64,000 bases of DNA from Calothrix sp. FI2-JRJ7 (GCA_019359675.1 JAHHGX010000004.1:20517-84516), one strand, 5' to 3'; positions 27,060 through 36,874 are shown, counted from the stretch's first letter. Numbers and translations are program-made. The notes: generated from the letters alone by a model not told the origin.

Positions 27060-30000
27060 ATGTCCGCACCGAGTGATTCTGAAAGCTTATTTGCTGGCAA
27101 TGGCGAGATGTGTCAACTCATGCGCGCGTATGATTGGTCACAAACACCGTTAGGCGCCGTTGACAGTTGGCCCCAAAGTCTTAAAACCTCGGTACGGATA
27201 GTGTTGACTTCGCGTCAACCAATGTTTATTTGGTGGGGTGATGAACTTATTAACCTTTATAATGATGCTTACAAAAGCATTGTAGGTGGTAAGCATCCAG
27301 AAGCTTTGGGGCAACCTGCTTCGCATGTGTGGCGTGAAATTTGGGAACAAGTAGGTCCAAGAGCTGCATCGGCAATGCGTAATAATGAGGGGACTTATGA
27401 TGAATCGTTGCTACTGATTATGGAGCGCAACGGTTATCCAGAGGAAACCTATTATACATTTTCTTATAGTCCTGTTCCTAATGACCAAGGTGGTACGGGT
27501 GGTATTTTTTGTGCTAATACTGACAATACGCAGAGCATCATTGGTGAGCGTCAGTTAGCATTATTGCGTTCGTTAGCGGCTAGTACAGCAAATGCGCGCA
27601 CGTTCGATACAGCCTGTACGCTGAGTATAAAATCTTTAGAAAGCAATGCTTATGATATTCCGTTCGCACTAATTTATCTCGTTGACGCGGATACTAGGCG
27701 CCTGATTTTAGCTGGGACTACTAGTAATATTACTGAGCATCCAATAGCTGTAGAAACAATAACTCTTGATGAAAACTGTATATGGTCGTTTGCTGAAGTA
27801 ATCGAATCGCAGCAAATCAGTTTAATCTCTAATTTAGAAGCATATTTTAATAATTTACCGCACGGCGCCTGGAATAAAGAACCATCACAAGCAGTTGTTG
27901 TACCAATATTACCATCTGGAAAAACAGGTAAAGCCGGAATATTAATTGCTGGCTTAAATCCATTTAGACTCTTAGATAGTAATTATAAAAGATTTTTTGA
28001 GCTTGTTTCAAATACCATTGCTGCCAGCATAGCCAGCGCACAAGCTTATGAAGACGAACGGAAGCGTGCGGAAGCTTTAGCTGAAATTGACCGTGCTAAA
28101 ACTGTTTTCTTTAGCAATGTTAGTCATGAATTTAGAACTCCACTCACTTTAATGTTAAGTCCAGTGGAAGATGCACTAACAGATACAGATGTACCGTTAC
28201 CTCCACGACAGCAAGAACGAATTGAGGTAGTGCAGCGTAATAGTTTACGCTTGTTGAAATTAGTAAACACTTTACTTGATTTTTCTCGTATCGAAGCAGG
28301 ACGCATTCAGGTAGTATACGAACCAACCGACCTCGCAACCTTCACCGCAGATTTAGCAAGTATGTTTCGGTCTACGGTTGAACGGGTTGGTATGCGTTTA
28401 ATTATAGATTGCCCAGAGCTAACAGAACCTGTGTATGTAGACCGGGAAATGTGGGAAAAAATTGTTCTAAACCTGCTTTCCAATGCTTTTAAATTTACTT
28501 TTGAAGGAGAAATAGCTGTTGTATTACGTCAATTAAATGACCACGTTGAGTTAGAAGTACGAGATACAGGTACAGGGATACCAAAATCGGAGTTAACACA
28601 TATATTTGAACGGTTTCATCGAGTCAGTGGCGCCAGAGGTCGTTCGTTTGAAGGTTCTGGCATTGGTCTATCATTAGTTAATGAGTTAGTACTTTTACAT
28701 AGTGGAACAATTAATGTAACTAGCGTTGTTGACCAAGGCACAAGTTTTACTATATCAATTCCACTTGGATGTAAACATTTGGCGCCAGAACATATTGGTG
28801 CTGAACGCGCGCTTAGTTCCACAGCAACAAAAGCAACAGCCTATATAGAAGAAGCATTAAGCTGGATACCGAATGTAGAGACGCGATATATCGCGTCTTC
28901 ACAAGTGTCAAGTAATAAATTGAACATTGAAACCAGTAGAGACGTGATTAATCACGTCTCTACAAAAATTCTTCTCGCTGATGACAATACAGATATGCGT
29001 GAATATGTCAAGCGATTACTAGAAGAACATGGATATACCGTAGAAGCAGTCGAAGACGGTATTACTGCCTTAGCTATTATAGAGAAACAAAAACCTGATT
29101 TAGTATTAACAGATATAATGATGCCTAAACTTGATGGTTTAGGGTTATTACAACAACTACGGACAAATCCAACTACAAAAGAAATTCCAATTATTCTATT
29201 ATCTGCCCGCGCGGGAGAAGAATCTCGTATTGAAGGACTTTCTACAGGCGCCGATGATTATTTAATTAAACCATTTTCAGCACGGGAACTCGTCGCACGA
29301 GTAGAGGCAAGTTTAAAGTTAACGCGAATACGGCAAGAGTCCGCGCGTCGTGAGCAGATAATTCTTGAGCGCGTTACCGATGCGTTTGTTGGTTTTGATA
29401 ACGACTTGCGCTTTACCTACATTAATGTCGCAGCAGAACAAATGATGCGAAAAACACCCGAAGAAGTTCTTGGTAAAACGCTGTGGGAAATTTTTCCTGA
29501 TTTTATCGGTACTCCAATTGAACAAGCTTACCTACTAGCTATCAAAAAGCGAAGTATGGTTGAGTTTGAGGAATATTACGCGGCGTATAATATCTGGGTC
29601 GAAGCACGTCTTTTTCCCTCGCCAACTGGACTATCAGGTTTTTATCGAGACGTTACGGAGCGTAAACAAACACAAGAAGCACTGCGGCAAAGTGAAACAC
29701 AGTTTCGTCAACTAGCTGACGCAATGCCACAAATAGCATGGACTGCGACAAAAGATGGTATCCCAACATATGTTAACCAGCGATGGATTGATTATACAGG
29801 GTTAACATTAGAGCAAACTTTAGACCAAGGCTTTATTGCACAAGTTATTCATCCAGATGATTTTGAGCCAACGTATGAAGTTTGGAATACAAGTCTGGCA
29901 ACTGGGAGTCTTTATCAAACAGAATTTCGCCTTAAAAATATTACATTATTAAAAGAGAAATATCGCTGGTTTTTGTGTCGGGCAATACCAATTCATGATG

Positions 30001-31634
30001 CTATAGGGCAAATTACGCAATGGTATGGCACTTTAACAGATATTACCGAGCGGAAGCTAGCAGAAAAAACGTTGCGTGAAAGCGAGGAACGTTTCCGCAA
30101 CATGGCTGATAATGCCCCCTTCATGGTTTGGGTTACTGACTCCACAGGCTGCTGTACATATCTTAGTCAAAGCTGGTACGATTTTTCGGGTCAGACCGAA
30201 GCAACTGGTTTAGGATATGGTTGGTTAGATGCTACACACCCAGAAGACCGTGAATACACTGGACAAATATTCAAAGCAGCTAACGCACGGTATGAAGCTT
30301 TGCAGATAGAATACCGTTTGCGGCGCCACGACGGTCAGTATTTTTGGGTAATGGACGCAGCTAGTCCTTGGTTTGGGGTAGATGGTGAATATCAAGGTTA
30401 TATTGGTTCAGTAATTGATATTTCCGAACGAAAGCAAGCCGAAGCCGAGCGCGCACGTCTTTTACAATTAGAGCAAACAGCTAGACTTGAAGCCGAAAAA
30501 GCTAACCGTATTAAAGATGAATTTTTAGCTGTTTTATCACACGAGTTACGCACACCGCTTAACCCCATCCTTGGTTGGTCAAAACTTTTGCAAAGTGGCA
30601 AGTTAAATGAAGCAAAGGCAAAAGAAGCTATAACAATTATTGAGCGTAATGCTAAATTGCAATCTGAACTCATCGAAGATTTGCTTGATGTTTCGCGAAT
30701 ATTGCAAGGTAAGTTAAATTTAAATATATATCCAATTAATTTAGCAGCAACAATTGAAGCCGCGATTGAAACAGTCCAACTAGCAGCAGAAGCTAAATCA
30801 ATTCAGGTAGAAGTAAAATTTGAGTCAAATGTTGGACAAGTGTTAGGAGATGCCGCACGTTTACAGCAAGTTGTGTGGAATTTACTTTCTAATGGAGTTA
30901 AGTTTACACCCGTGGGTGGGCGCCTGCAAGTGGAGTTATCATTTGCTCCGAATGCTCCCAACTTTGCTCAAATTACAGTTAGCGATACAGGAAAAGGTAT
31001 TTCTCCTGAATTTCTACCCCATGTGTTCGACTACTTTCGGCAAGCAGATAGTACAACAACACGCATGTTTGGGGGATTAGGATTAGGACTTGCTATCGTG
31101 CGTCACCTTGTAGAATTACACGGTGGTACGGTTCGTGCAGATAGTCCAGGTGAAGGAATGGGTGCAACTTTTACGATTAAATTACCGTTAGTAAAAACAG
31201 AGTCAACTGAAGAAGTAATATCAAAAACATCCGAGTCATCGCTAAATTTAAACGGTATTAAAATTTTAGTAGTCGATGATGAAACCGATTCACGAGAACT
31301 AGTAAAATTTATAGTAGAACAAGCAGGCGCCGAAGTCATTGCAGCAGATGGAGCAAAACAAGCATTAACAACATTAACGCAGTGGTTGCCAAATATACTA
31401 ATTAGTGATATTGGAATGCCAGAAATGAATGGTTATATGTTACTACAACAAGTCAGAACATTGGCGCCGCAACAAGGAGGACAAATACCAGCAATAGCTT
31501 TAACAGCATACGCAGGAGATTATAATAAGCAGCAAGCGATAGCAGCAGGATTCCAAGGACATATTGCCAAACCAATCGAACCAATAAATCTATTAAAAGC
31601 TATTAAAGATTTAATTATAACTCCTAACTCCTAA
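27060..31634 (+). CDS. Giant hybrid histidine kinase with two kinase cores
   Basis: 1524 residues, soluble. In order: a PAS-like domain (about 10-150), a GAF domain (about 165-325), HisKA with His356 in VSHEFRTPLT, HATPase (about 460-580), a receiver with Asp685, three PAS/PAC domains (about 755-875, 880-1005, 1010-1130), a second HisKA with His1161 in LSHELRTPLN, a second HATPase and a second receiver with Asp1450. So two full phosphotransfer units in one chain; such genes arise by fusion of neighbours. The linker before the first receiver contains two in-frame palindromic repeats. No response regulator or operon partner is adjacent, so the signal and output are unknown. Confidence 0.93.
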   Translation: MSAPSDSESLFAGNGEMCQLMRAYDWSQTPLGAVDSWPQSLKTSVRIVLTSRQPMFIWWGDELINLYNDAYKSIVGGKHPEALGQPASHVWREIWEQVGPRAASAMRNNEGTYDESLLLIMERNGYPEETYYTFSYSPVPNDQGGTGGIFCANTDNTQSIIGERQLALLRSLAASTANARTFDTACTLSIKSLESNAYDIPFALIYLVDADTRRLILAGTTSNITEHPIAVETITLDENCIWSFAEVIESQQISLISNLEAYFNNLPHGAWNKEPSQAVVVPILPSGKTGKAGILIAGLNPFRLLDSNYKRFFELVSNTIAASIASAQAYEDERKRAEALAEIDRAKTVFFSNVSHEFRTPLTLMLSPVEDALTDTDVPLPPRQQERIEVVQRNSLRLLKLVNTLLDFSRIEAGRIQVVYEPTDLATFTADLASMFRSTVERVGMRLIIDCPELTEPVYVDREMWEKIVLNLLSNAFKFTFEGEIAVVLRQLNDHVELEVRDTGTGIPKSELTHIFERFHRVSGARGRSFEGSGIGLSLVNELVLLHSGTINVTSVVDQGTSFTISIPLGCKHLAPEHIGAERALSSTATKATAYIEEALSWIPNVETRYIASSQVSSNKLNIETSRDVINHVSTKILLADDNTDMREYVKRLLEEHGYTVEAVEDGITALAIIEKQKPDLVLTDIMMPKLDGLGLLQQLRTNPTTKEIPIILLSARAGEESRIEGLSTGADDYLIKPFSARELVARVEASLKLTRIRQESARREQIILERVTDAFVGFDNDLRFTYINVAAEQMMRKTPEEVLGKTLWEIFPDFIGTPIEQAYLLAIKKRSMVEFEEYYAAYNIWVEARLFPSPTGLSGFYRDVTERKQTQEALRQSETQFRQLADAMPQIAWTATKDGIPTYVNQRWIDYTGLTLEQTLDQGFIAQVIHPDDFEPTYEVWNTSLATGSLYQTEFRLKNITLLKEKYRWFLCRAIPIHDAIGQITQWYGTLTDITERKLAEKTLRESEERFRNMADNAPFMVWVTDSTGCCTYLSQSWYDFSGQTEATGLGYGWLDATHPEDREYTGQIFKAANARYEALQIEYRLRRHDGQYFWVMDAASPWFGVDGEYQGYIGSVIDISERKQAEAERARLLQLEQTARLEAEKANRIKDEFLAVLSHELRTPLNPILGWSKLLQSGKLNEAKAKEAITIIERNAKLQSELIEDLLDVSRILQGKLNLNIYPINLAATIEAAIETVQLAAEAKSIQVEVKFESNVGQVLGDAARLQQVVWNLLSNGVKFTPVGGRLQVELSFAPNAPNFAQITVSDTGKGISPEFLPHVFDYFRQADSTTTRMFGGLGLGLAIVRHLVELHGGTVRADSPGEGMGATFTIKLPLVKTESTEEVISKTSESSLNLNGIKILVVDDETDSRELVKFIVEQAGAEVIAADGAKQALTTLTQWLPNILISDIGMPEMNGYMLLQQVRTLAPQQGGQIPAIALTAYAGDYNKQQAIAAGFQGHIAKPIEPINLLKAIKDLIITPNS
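28875..28963. repeat. Two palindromic repeats inside the kinase gene
   Basis: 28875-28902 (arms GTAGAGACGCGATA and TATCGCGTCTTCAC, one small mismatch region) and 28936-28963 (perfect, GTAGAGACGTGATT and its complement), in frame, encoding ETRYIASSQ- and SRDVINHVST-type residues in the linker between the first HATPase and first receiver domain. Confidence 0.9.
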
Positions 31635-31664
31635 CTCCTAATGCTAACTCCTAACTCCTAACTC
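31618..31664. repeat. TAACTCC tandem heptamer between convergent genes
   Basis: About six copies of the heptamer TAACTCC (with one ATGC interruption) cover the stop codons of both the kinase (31632-31634) and the convergent DUF3616 gene (31644). It encodes the last residues of each protein. Confidence 0.85.
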
Positions 31665-32732
31665 AAACACATCTGCCAATACACCCGCATCTCCAACAAC
31701 TCTCTTCGTTTTCGATGGTGAGTCATATACTACCAATAATGAAGGCTTTCCTAGTACTTGTTTAAATAATGTCATTCCTTCAGCATGGTCATCTCGGTTT
31801 CCATAAGGAATATCAAGTACAACTTCAGGACGGTGTAAAACATTTTCTTGTAAATTAAAACCATCGCACAATCTATAAACTTGTACTGGCCCATCTAAAT
31901 CCATTGTCGGCCCAGCTAAAATTAATAAATCACTGCCATCACGACATATATCACGAATTCCTAAACCGTTTAAATACAAAAAATGCTTCTTATAGAAACT
32001 ATCTCCTACTTGTACTAATTTAAATACTCCTGTACTCAATACTTCTAATTCTAGTTCTAACATGACTGCCCAACCGCGTAAAACTGGCCCACGCAAACCA
32101 AGAAAAACTCGATTCCCTTCAACTTCGATACCTTCAATATCAAAACCGTTGTCTTTGCCTGGAATTTGTGCTTTGATAAAGGCGCCGAGATGAGAGTCTT
32201 GAGTTAAAGCATCAATTAACACATTGCCTGTTGGTGTTAATTCTAATTTAGCTGCACTTAATTGTTGAGTTGAATCTTCAGGATGTGAGCATGAAGCAAA
32301 TAACTCTCCATTTACCAGAGGTATGCGTCCAAGGATGTAACGGTTTGGTTCTGTTTCGATAGTTGCTAATCTTTGTACATTTTTAATATCAGATTTGTCG
32401 GGTTTTGGTTTTTTGCGCTTGTAGCTATGAGAACCAACGAACCACAGATAATAATTACTATATGCTAGCCCTTCGATGTCAATTTCTTTATCAGATGCTG
32501 CTGGTAAATCGATAAAATCTGTAACTTGATACTGCTTGTGTTCACCAAAATTACTGGTATCAATTATGCTTAAACGCTCAATAGTAGATGTTTCATCAGA
32601 ACCTAGCCACAAATATTTTTCAGCTTGTAGTAAAACTGCCGAAGTATCTTCTCGGTGTTCTTTAAAACTTTCGTTAAAGCTCAGTAGAATTGTTTGGATT
32701 GATTGGTTATTAAACATCGCGTATGAATTCAA
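31644..32732 (-). CDS. DUF3616 family protein
   Basis: 362 residues. Features of DUF3616: ADSYLWLGSDE-like blade starts (QAEKYLWLGSDETSTIERL), DIEGLAYSNYYLWFVGSHSYKRKKPK, NGFDIEGIEVEGNRVFLGLRGPVLRGWAV and NRDDHAEGMTLF. This reads as a beta-propeller with repeated D-I-E-G segments. It has no signal peptide. Function is unknown; some relatives are annotated as phytase-like. Its C-terminal end lies in a tandem heptamer, so the last few residues may be acquired. Start ATG 32732 has no close alternative. Confidence 0.8.
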   Translation of the reverse strand: MNSYAMFNNQSIQTILLSFNESFKEHREDTSAVLLQAEKYLWLGSDETSTIERLSIIDTSNFGEHKQYQVTDFIDLPAASDKEIDIEGLAYSNYYLWFVGSHSYKRKKPKPDKSDIKNVQRLATIETEPNRYILGRIPLVNGELFASCSHPEDSTQQLSAAKLELTPTGNVLIDALTQDSHLGAFIKAQIPGKDNGFDIEGIEVEGNRVFLGLRGPVLRGWAVMLELELEVLSTGVFKLVQVGDSFYKKHFLYLNGLGIRDICRDGSDLLILAGPTMDLDGPVQVYRLCDGFNLQENVLHRPEVVLDIPYGNRDDHAEGMTLFKQVLGKPSLLVVYDSPSKTKRVVGDAGVLADVFELGVRS

Positions 32733-32819
32733 AAGTATAAAAACAAAAAACGTGTTATTTATTTTACTTTATTTTGTCAACAATAAATATTAAGAGACAT
32801 AATTATATTTAAACAAATC

Positions 32820-32882
32820 GTAGGGTGTGTGACACCATCAAAAAATTTCAACGTAATTATAATACTTGTAGCGTCACGCACC
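32820..32882. repeat. TAGGGTGTGTGACACC inverted repeat
   Basis: Arms GTAGGGTGTGTGACACC and GCGTCACGCACC with an A/T-rich core; family described at 13131. Confidence 0.75.
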
Positions 32883-32893
32883 GACTTATATTT

Positions 32894-33009
32894 AGGACTT
32901 ACGCAAAAAAACCTGGTTTCTACGCATTCATTGTCGCAGACAAATCGTCATTTTTATTACATGCTATCAACGTATATTCCAGGTTTCTAGGTTTTCGTGC
33001 GTAAGTCCT
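32894..33009. mobile_element. MITE-like element with AGGACTTACGCA ends
   Basis: Terminal inverted repeats AGGACTTACGCA (32894-32905) and TGCGTAAGTCCT (32998-33009) enclose a second inverted pair, ACCTGGTTTCTA and CCAGGTTTCTAGG. Length 116 bp, no gene. A fragment of the same end sits in the last codons of the TIR-like gene near 15920. The wider gap 32733-33238 shows nothing else coding. Confidence 0.75.
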
Positions 33010-33238
33010 GATATTGTAATAATATTTAAACAAATTTGTATTAATAATAAATATAGTAAAGTAAATATACGACTTAAGGTAGATTTAAAATATTCTGTAA
33101 ATTAAATAGTATTATTCGTTATAGAAATGAATTATTTGTATTAATAAGCACAAATAACTTATCCAAAAAGAATAGAAGTTTTTATTTGAACTTATTTCAT
33201 TTTAGAACTTCTACGAAAACCTCATCAGGCGTGATTTT

Positions 33239-34255
33239 ATGACACTAGCAACTCAAACTGTTGTTAAAACCCTAGGAGACTATGCTTACCAGGCAATTCA
33301 AAAGCACTTCAAAAAAACCTTAAAGTGGGAAAAGACAGTCAAAAAGGATGAAGACCCAGAAGCGTTGCATCAAATGCGGGTAGGAATGCGGCGCCTACGC
33401 ACTGTAGTTAGTCGGTTTGGATTCGTCGTGAATTTACCAAAAGCCGTTACAGACCGTAACATTGGTAAAATAGCACGGCGCCTGGGTAATCTTAGAGACC
33501 TAGATGTACTAAAAGAATCTGTAGAAAAGAATTTCCAGCCTCATTTACCACCTGAAGAACTCAAGCATTTAGAAAAAGCGTTCAATGCTATTGACAAGCA
33601 ACGTCAGCAAGCATTGACTGATGTAAAAGCAACACTCAAAGACGAACGCTACAAATCGCTCAAAACTTCACTTGAACATTGGCTCGAAGAACCAAGATAC
33701 CAAGAATCGGCGCCGCTATCAATAGATTTAGTGTTACCCGACTTGCTTTTACCAGAGGTAAGTTACTTCTTTTTACATCCAGGTTGGCAATTTGGAATAC
33801 CATTAGGAAGTAATAACGGTGTTTCCACGTCAACCTCTTTATTAAGAAGTTATCCGAAGGGAATGACAAGTACACACGTAGAGCAAAATTTAAATTCTAA
33901 CCACGAAATTTTACACAGTCTACGCAAACAAGCTAAACGTCTACGCTATCAAATGGAACTGTTCACCGAATTTTATGGTGAAACCTACGGAGAGCATCTT
34001 ATCGAAGTTAAAAATATCCAAGACATATTAGGAGAAATTCACGATAGTGATGTTTTAGAAGACTGGTTAGTTGATGTGTTCGGTGAAGACTTTACAGAAA
34101 AACTCCCAACTTTCACAAGTTTACTAGTTGACAAACGTCATCAATTATGGCAACAATGGGCGCCGCTACAAAGACGGTATACGCAGTTAGATACAAGAAA
34201 CCAACTACACCTAGCAATATTAGACCAAATTTCAACGCAAGCAGACGAAAATTAA
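33239..34255 (+). CDS. CHAD domain protein
   Basis: 338 residues, almost all helix. CHAD marks: ALHQMRVGMRRLRTVVSRF (conserved His and Arg), IARRLGNLRDLDVL, and in the second half LHSLRKQAKRLRYQMELFTEFYG with IQDILGEIHDSDVLEDWL. These paired four-helix bundles bind polyphosphate with their basic face and are often linked to polyphosphate granules. No CYTH/triphosphatase partner here. There is a ~60-residue insert (LLLPEVSYFFLHPGW) between the halves. Start ATG 33239. Confidence 0.93.
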   Translation: MTLATQTVVKTLGDYAYQAIQKHFKKTLKWEKTVKKDEDPEALHQMRVGMRRLRTVVSRFGFVVNLPKAVTDRNIGKIARRLGNLRDLDVLKESVEKNFQPHLPPEELKHLEKAFNAIDKQRQQALTDVKATLKDERYKSLKTSLEHWLEEPRYQESAPLSIDLVLPDLLLPEVSYFFLHPGWQFGIPLGSNNGVSTSTSLLRSYPKGMTSTHVEQNLNSNHEILHSLRKQAKRLRYQMELFTEFYGETYGEHLIEVKNIQDILGEIHDSDVLEDWLVDVFGEDFTEKLPTFTSLLVDKRHQLWQQWAPLQRRYTQLDTRNQLHLAILDQISTQADEN

Positions 34256-34299
34256 ATGTAGCAATTCTAAATTATTTTAACTTATTGACAAAAACAAGA

Positions 34300-34331
34300 A
34301 GAAGCGTTGACAATTGTTAACGCTTTTTCTT
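34300..34331. terminator. Bidirectional hairpin between CHAD gene and glycosyltransferase
   Basis: AGCGTT...AACGCT stem with a 10-nt loop, followed by CTTTTTCTTT on the plus strand and preceded by an A-rich run, so it can serve both convergent genes. It overlaps the glycosyltransferase stop codon. Confidence 0.65.
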
Positions 34332-35573
34332 TCCTTGCGTTCTCCACACTGAGTGCCAGCCCAATGTATATAGCAAAGTTTTAAGTACACCAAAAAATCC
34401 TTGGACTTGGTAGCTAAGATATGCTCTTATTCCAAAATTTTTAATGTAGCTTCGAGGAATATAAATAAATATGCACTTAAGCATTTCCCATATTCCTTGA
34501 GTTACATAAGTAACGTATAAAACTTCAGAAAAAGATTTAGAGAATTTCGGCTTACTACCCCCTATCCATAAAAGTGGTTCACTGTTCCAAGGCTCAAAAT
34601 CTGTAAATTTTGAGGAAAAATCCCAGTGAGGACGGACAAATAATTTTCCTCGATTATTTAACATACAAGCAGTAAAACTAAAAATACTATTGCTTGTAAC
34701 AACAACATCACAATTACTCAACATAAAAAAATCAATGTAAAATTCTATCTTTAAACCTTCCATTCTTTCTGGTAGCTTTACATTCAAGTCATTTGATGTA
34801 ACAGGGGAATATTTATCGAAGTCACTAGCAATTGAATCTAACTCGTCGCTGCATAGAAATAGAACTGGTTCGTCTAATTGATTCCATATATTATCGAGCC
34901 ATTCACAATACCATTTTGAAGGTACCGTCAATGTAAAACCAGCCAATGGAAGTGTAACGAAATCGCCTCGTCGAATATGAACACCAATTATTGTTTTCCC
35001 TTTTGATCTAAGAAAATTAAGACCATCTTCTAGCGAATACTTTAAGTCAATTACAGGTTCAAAAAGCGAACAAAAAAAATCTTTATTTGGTTCTAAAAGT
35101 TGAGTATTTAGTTGAAAGAAACCCCATAAATCTACATTTATTAAGTTACTTTCTAAAGCTTCTTGCCCACTCATTGGCAAACTAGTTTGATGCGCGAGTT
35201 TTTCTATATAATACGTTAATTCTGGCATCGCATCAAACAAAGTTTCTTGACTTCCTTTAGTCTCAACTATAGGAGATAAGAGTTTAGAAATTGGCGCATC
35301 CTGATGCCCAAACAAAGTTTGACCAATCCAAGCTGGACACTCTACTTTAGCTCCATTTTTTTGGGCACATATCCTTAAAAACGCATATTGGAACAATTAG
35401 TTGCCAAATCTACCAAATTTTCCAAGGGAGGACATTGACAGAACACCATTACTAGTAGCTTCTACGTTTTCTTGAGTTAAATTTTCAGTATCCTCTGCAT
35501 CTTTTTTAAAACTATCAAAAATACTGACGAGTCGATGTGTTTCACTCTCAGTAATATATTTAGGTTTATCCAT
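34317..35573 (-). pseudogene. Fucosyltransferase-like (GT11) gene with one stop codon
   Basis: From ATG 35573 (MDKPKYITESETH, ribosome site GAGGA 6 bases upstream) the frame gives a 58-residue N-terminal tail ending SLGKFGRFGN, then a TAA at 35397-35399, then LFQYAFLRICAQKNG without shift. Family members read GRFGNQLFQYA here, so the TAA equals a CAA (Gln) codon changed by one C-to-T step. The remaining 359 codons are intact, including the GDP-sugar motif VHIRRGDF and the C-terminal VTSNSIFSFTACML. It would add fucose or a similar sugar to a surface glycan. No GGCGCC inside, hinting at recent acquisition. Length after repair (about 418) is long for the family. Confidence 0.8.
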
Positions 35574-35598
35574 GAGATTCCTCAATCTATTAAAATGT

Positions 35599-35727
35599 TC
35601 AAAACATGTACATCATAACGTAGCAATGAGTAATTTGATGTCCACGCTGTTGTAAAGCGTGCGCTAAAGGGAACATTGTGTTGATATGTCCGGTTGCAGC
35701 AGGACAAATAATTCCAAAATGGGTCAT
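35599..35727 (-). pseudogene. GT1 glycosyltransferase 5' end, copy 1
   Basis: 42 codons: MTHFGIICPAATGHINTMFP, then LAHALQQRGHQITH and a stop soon after. This is the N terminus of a UDP-glucuronosyl/MGT-type GT1 transferase (first beta strand, loop and helix), nothing more. The same first 14 residues begin the chimeric ORF at 36874, so a 5' end has been duplicated. Confidence 0.75.
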
Positions 35728-35804
35728 GGTAAAACCTTCTAAGCTAATTTTTCTCAATTTTGGTCAATTTTGATTTCTGATTTTCTCTGTCTTGTATTTA
35801 CAAA

Positions 35805-36626
35805 CTACCGCAAAGCGTACACGTTGAAATACTCGTGACCTTTTAAAAAGTTTTGTTGTTCGATAGTAATCTTGCTAAAACCATGCTGCATAAGTAAATC
35901 TTTCACTTTTTGAACTCGACCATCTAAGTCATGAACCTCCAAAACAACTTGCTTAATCTTGTACCAATCTTGTACTTCAATACCCAATAATACATCTAAC
36001 TCACTTCTTTCGACATCAACTTTGAGTAAATCAATTTTCTCTATGTTTTGCTCACGTATTATTTCTGACAGCTTTTTGAGATGACAAGTTATTTGTTCAG
36101 CTTGAAACGCTTTATTTATTTTCTGGTCGAGAATAAACGCACGTACAAACGAAGGTATCCAACGTAACCAGCGAATAAACGCAGGCGCCTCATTAAGGTT
36201 ATTAAGAGTGACGTTTTTGATTAAATCTCGCTGATACTGAGAATCATCTGGGTATAAAGTTGACCATCCAGTACAATTAGGATAGTAAGCAAAGTTTACA
36301 GTTCCAGAACTATGTGAAACTCCGTAGGGAAATATTTGAATTTTTTCTGAATTAAGCCTTTGAACATTACACTGAAGAATTCCAAAAATTGCAGGAACTG
36401 GTTCAAATGCGTAAATATTTACATTTTTATTACATAATTTACTTACATATAATGTAAATAAACCAATGTTTGCTCCAACGTCAAACACGGTGGCGCCTTC
36501 ATGTAACTCAATACCGTTTTGTAGGTATAGAGGCATTTCTTCATATAAAAACTCAACTTCCTCTCGATTTTTGTAAAATATCTTCACGCCATTAGGAAGG
36601 GTGATTTCCGGAATGAAACCAAGCAT
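35805..36626 (-). CDS. FkbM family methyltransferase
   Basis: 273 residues. SAM-binding motif VFDVGANIGLFTLYV (about 47-61), acidic end of beta-2 in YAFEPVP, and KIDLLKVDVERSELDVLLG (motif IV region), the FkbM/Methyltransf_21 pattern, usually O-methylating sugars or polyketide-derived glycans. C terminus LEVHDLDGRVQKVKDLLMQHGFSK. Start ATG 36626 overlaps the upstream chimeric ORF by 43 bp. In a decayed glycan locus with a broken fucosyltransferase and GT1 fragments, so it may modify cell-surface glycan. Confidence 0.88.
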   Translation of the reverse strand: MLGFIPEITLPNGVKIFYKNREEVEFLYEEMPLYLQNGIELHEGATVFDVGANIGLFTLYVSKLCNKNVNIYAFEPVPAIFGILQCNVQRLNSEKIQIFPYGVSHSSGTVNFAYYPNCTGWSTLYPDDSQYQRDLIKNVTLNNLNEAPAFIRWLRWIPSFVRAFILDQKINKAFQAEQITCHLKKLSEIIREQNIEKIDLLKVDVERSELDVLLGIEVQDWYKIKQVVLEVHDLDGRVQKVKDLLMQHGFSKITIEQQNFLKGHEYFNVYALR

Positions 36627-36874
36627 AACCTATAATTATTATCGATAAGAATAAATGTATAAATATTAGAACTCTGAAAAATTGGTCCTTGCTCGATTGT
36701 TATTTTATTTAAACCATTAATTTGTAGTAAAGCTTTTATGCGCTCAATTCGATTATCCAAATTATGTACTTCAACAACAATCTGCTTAATCTTTGACCGA
36801 AGTTCGTACCCCAGTGTGGTCATTGGGTTGAGATGACCAGTTGCGGCAGGACAGATAATACCAAAGTGAGTCAT
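36584..36874 (-). pseudogene. Chimera: GT1 N terminus joined to FkbM C-terminal piece
   Basis: 96 codons. Residues 1-26 (MTHFGIICPAATGHLNPMTT and a helix) are a GT1 transferase start, the second copy of the one at 35727. From KIKQIVVEVHNLDNRIERIKALLQ and INGLNKITIEQ on it matches the C terminus of the FkbM gene just downstream (KIKQVVLEVHDLDGRVQKVKDLL). So a deletion between a GT1 gene and a second FkbM gene has fused their ends. The last 20 residues overlap the next FkbM start. No active site is left. Confidence 0.8.

Noticed and set aside
31618..31664. Tandem heptamer as a CRISPR array
   Set aside because: Units are 7 bp without spacers.
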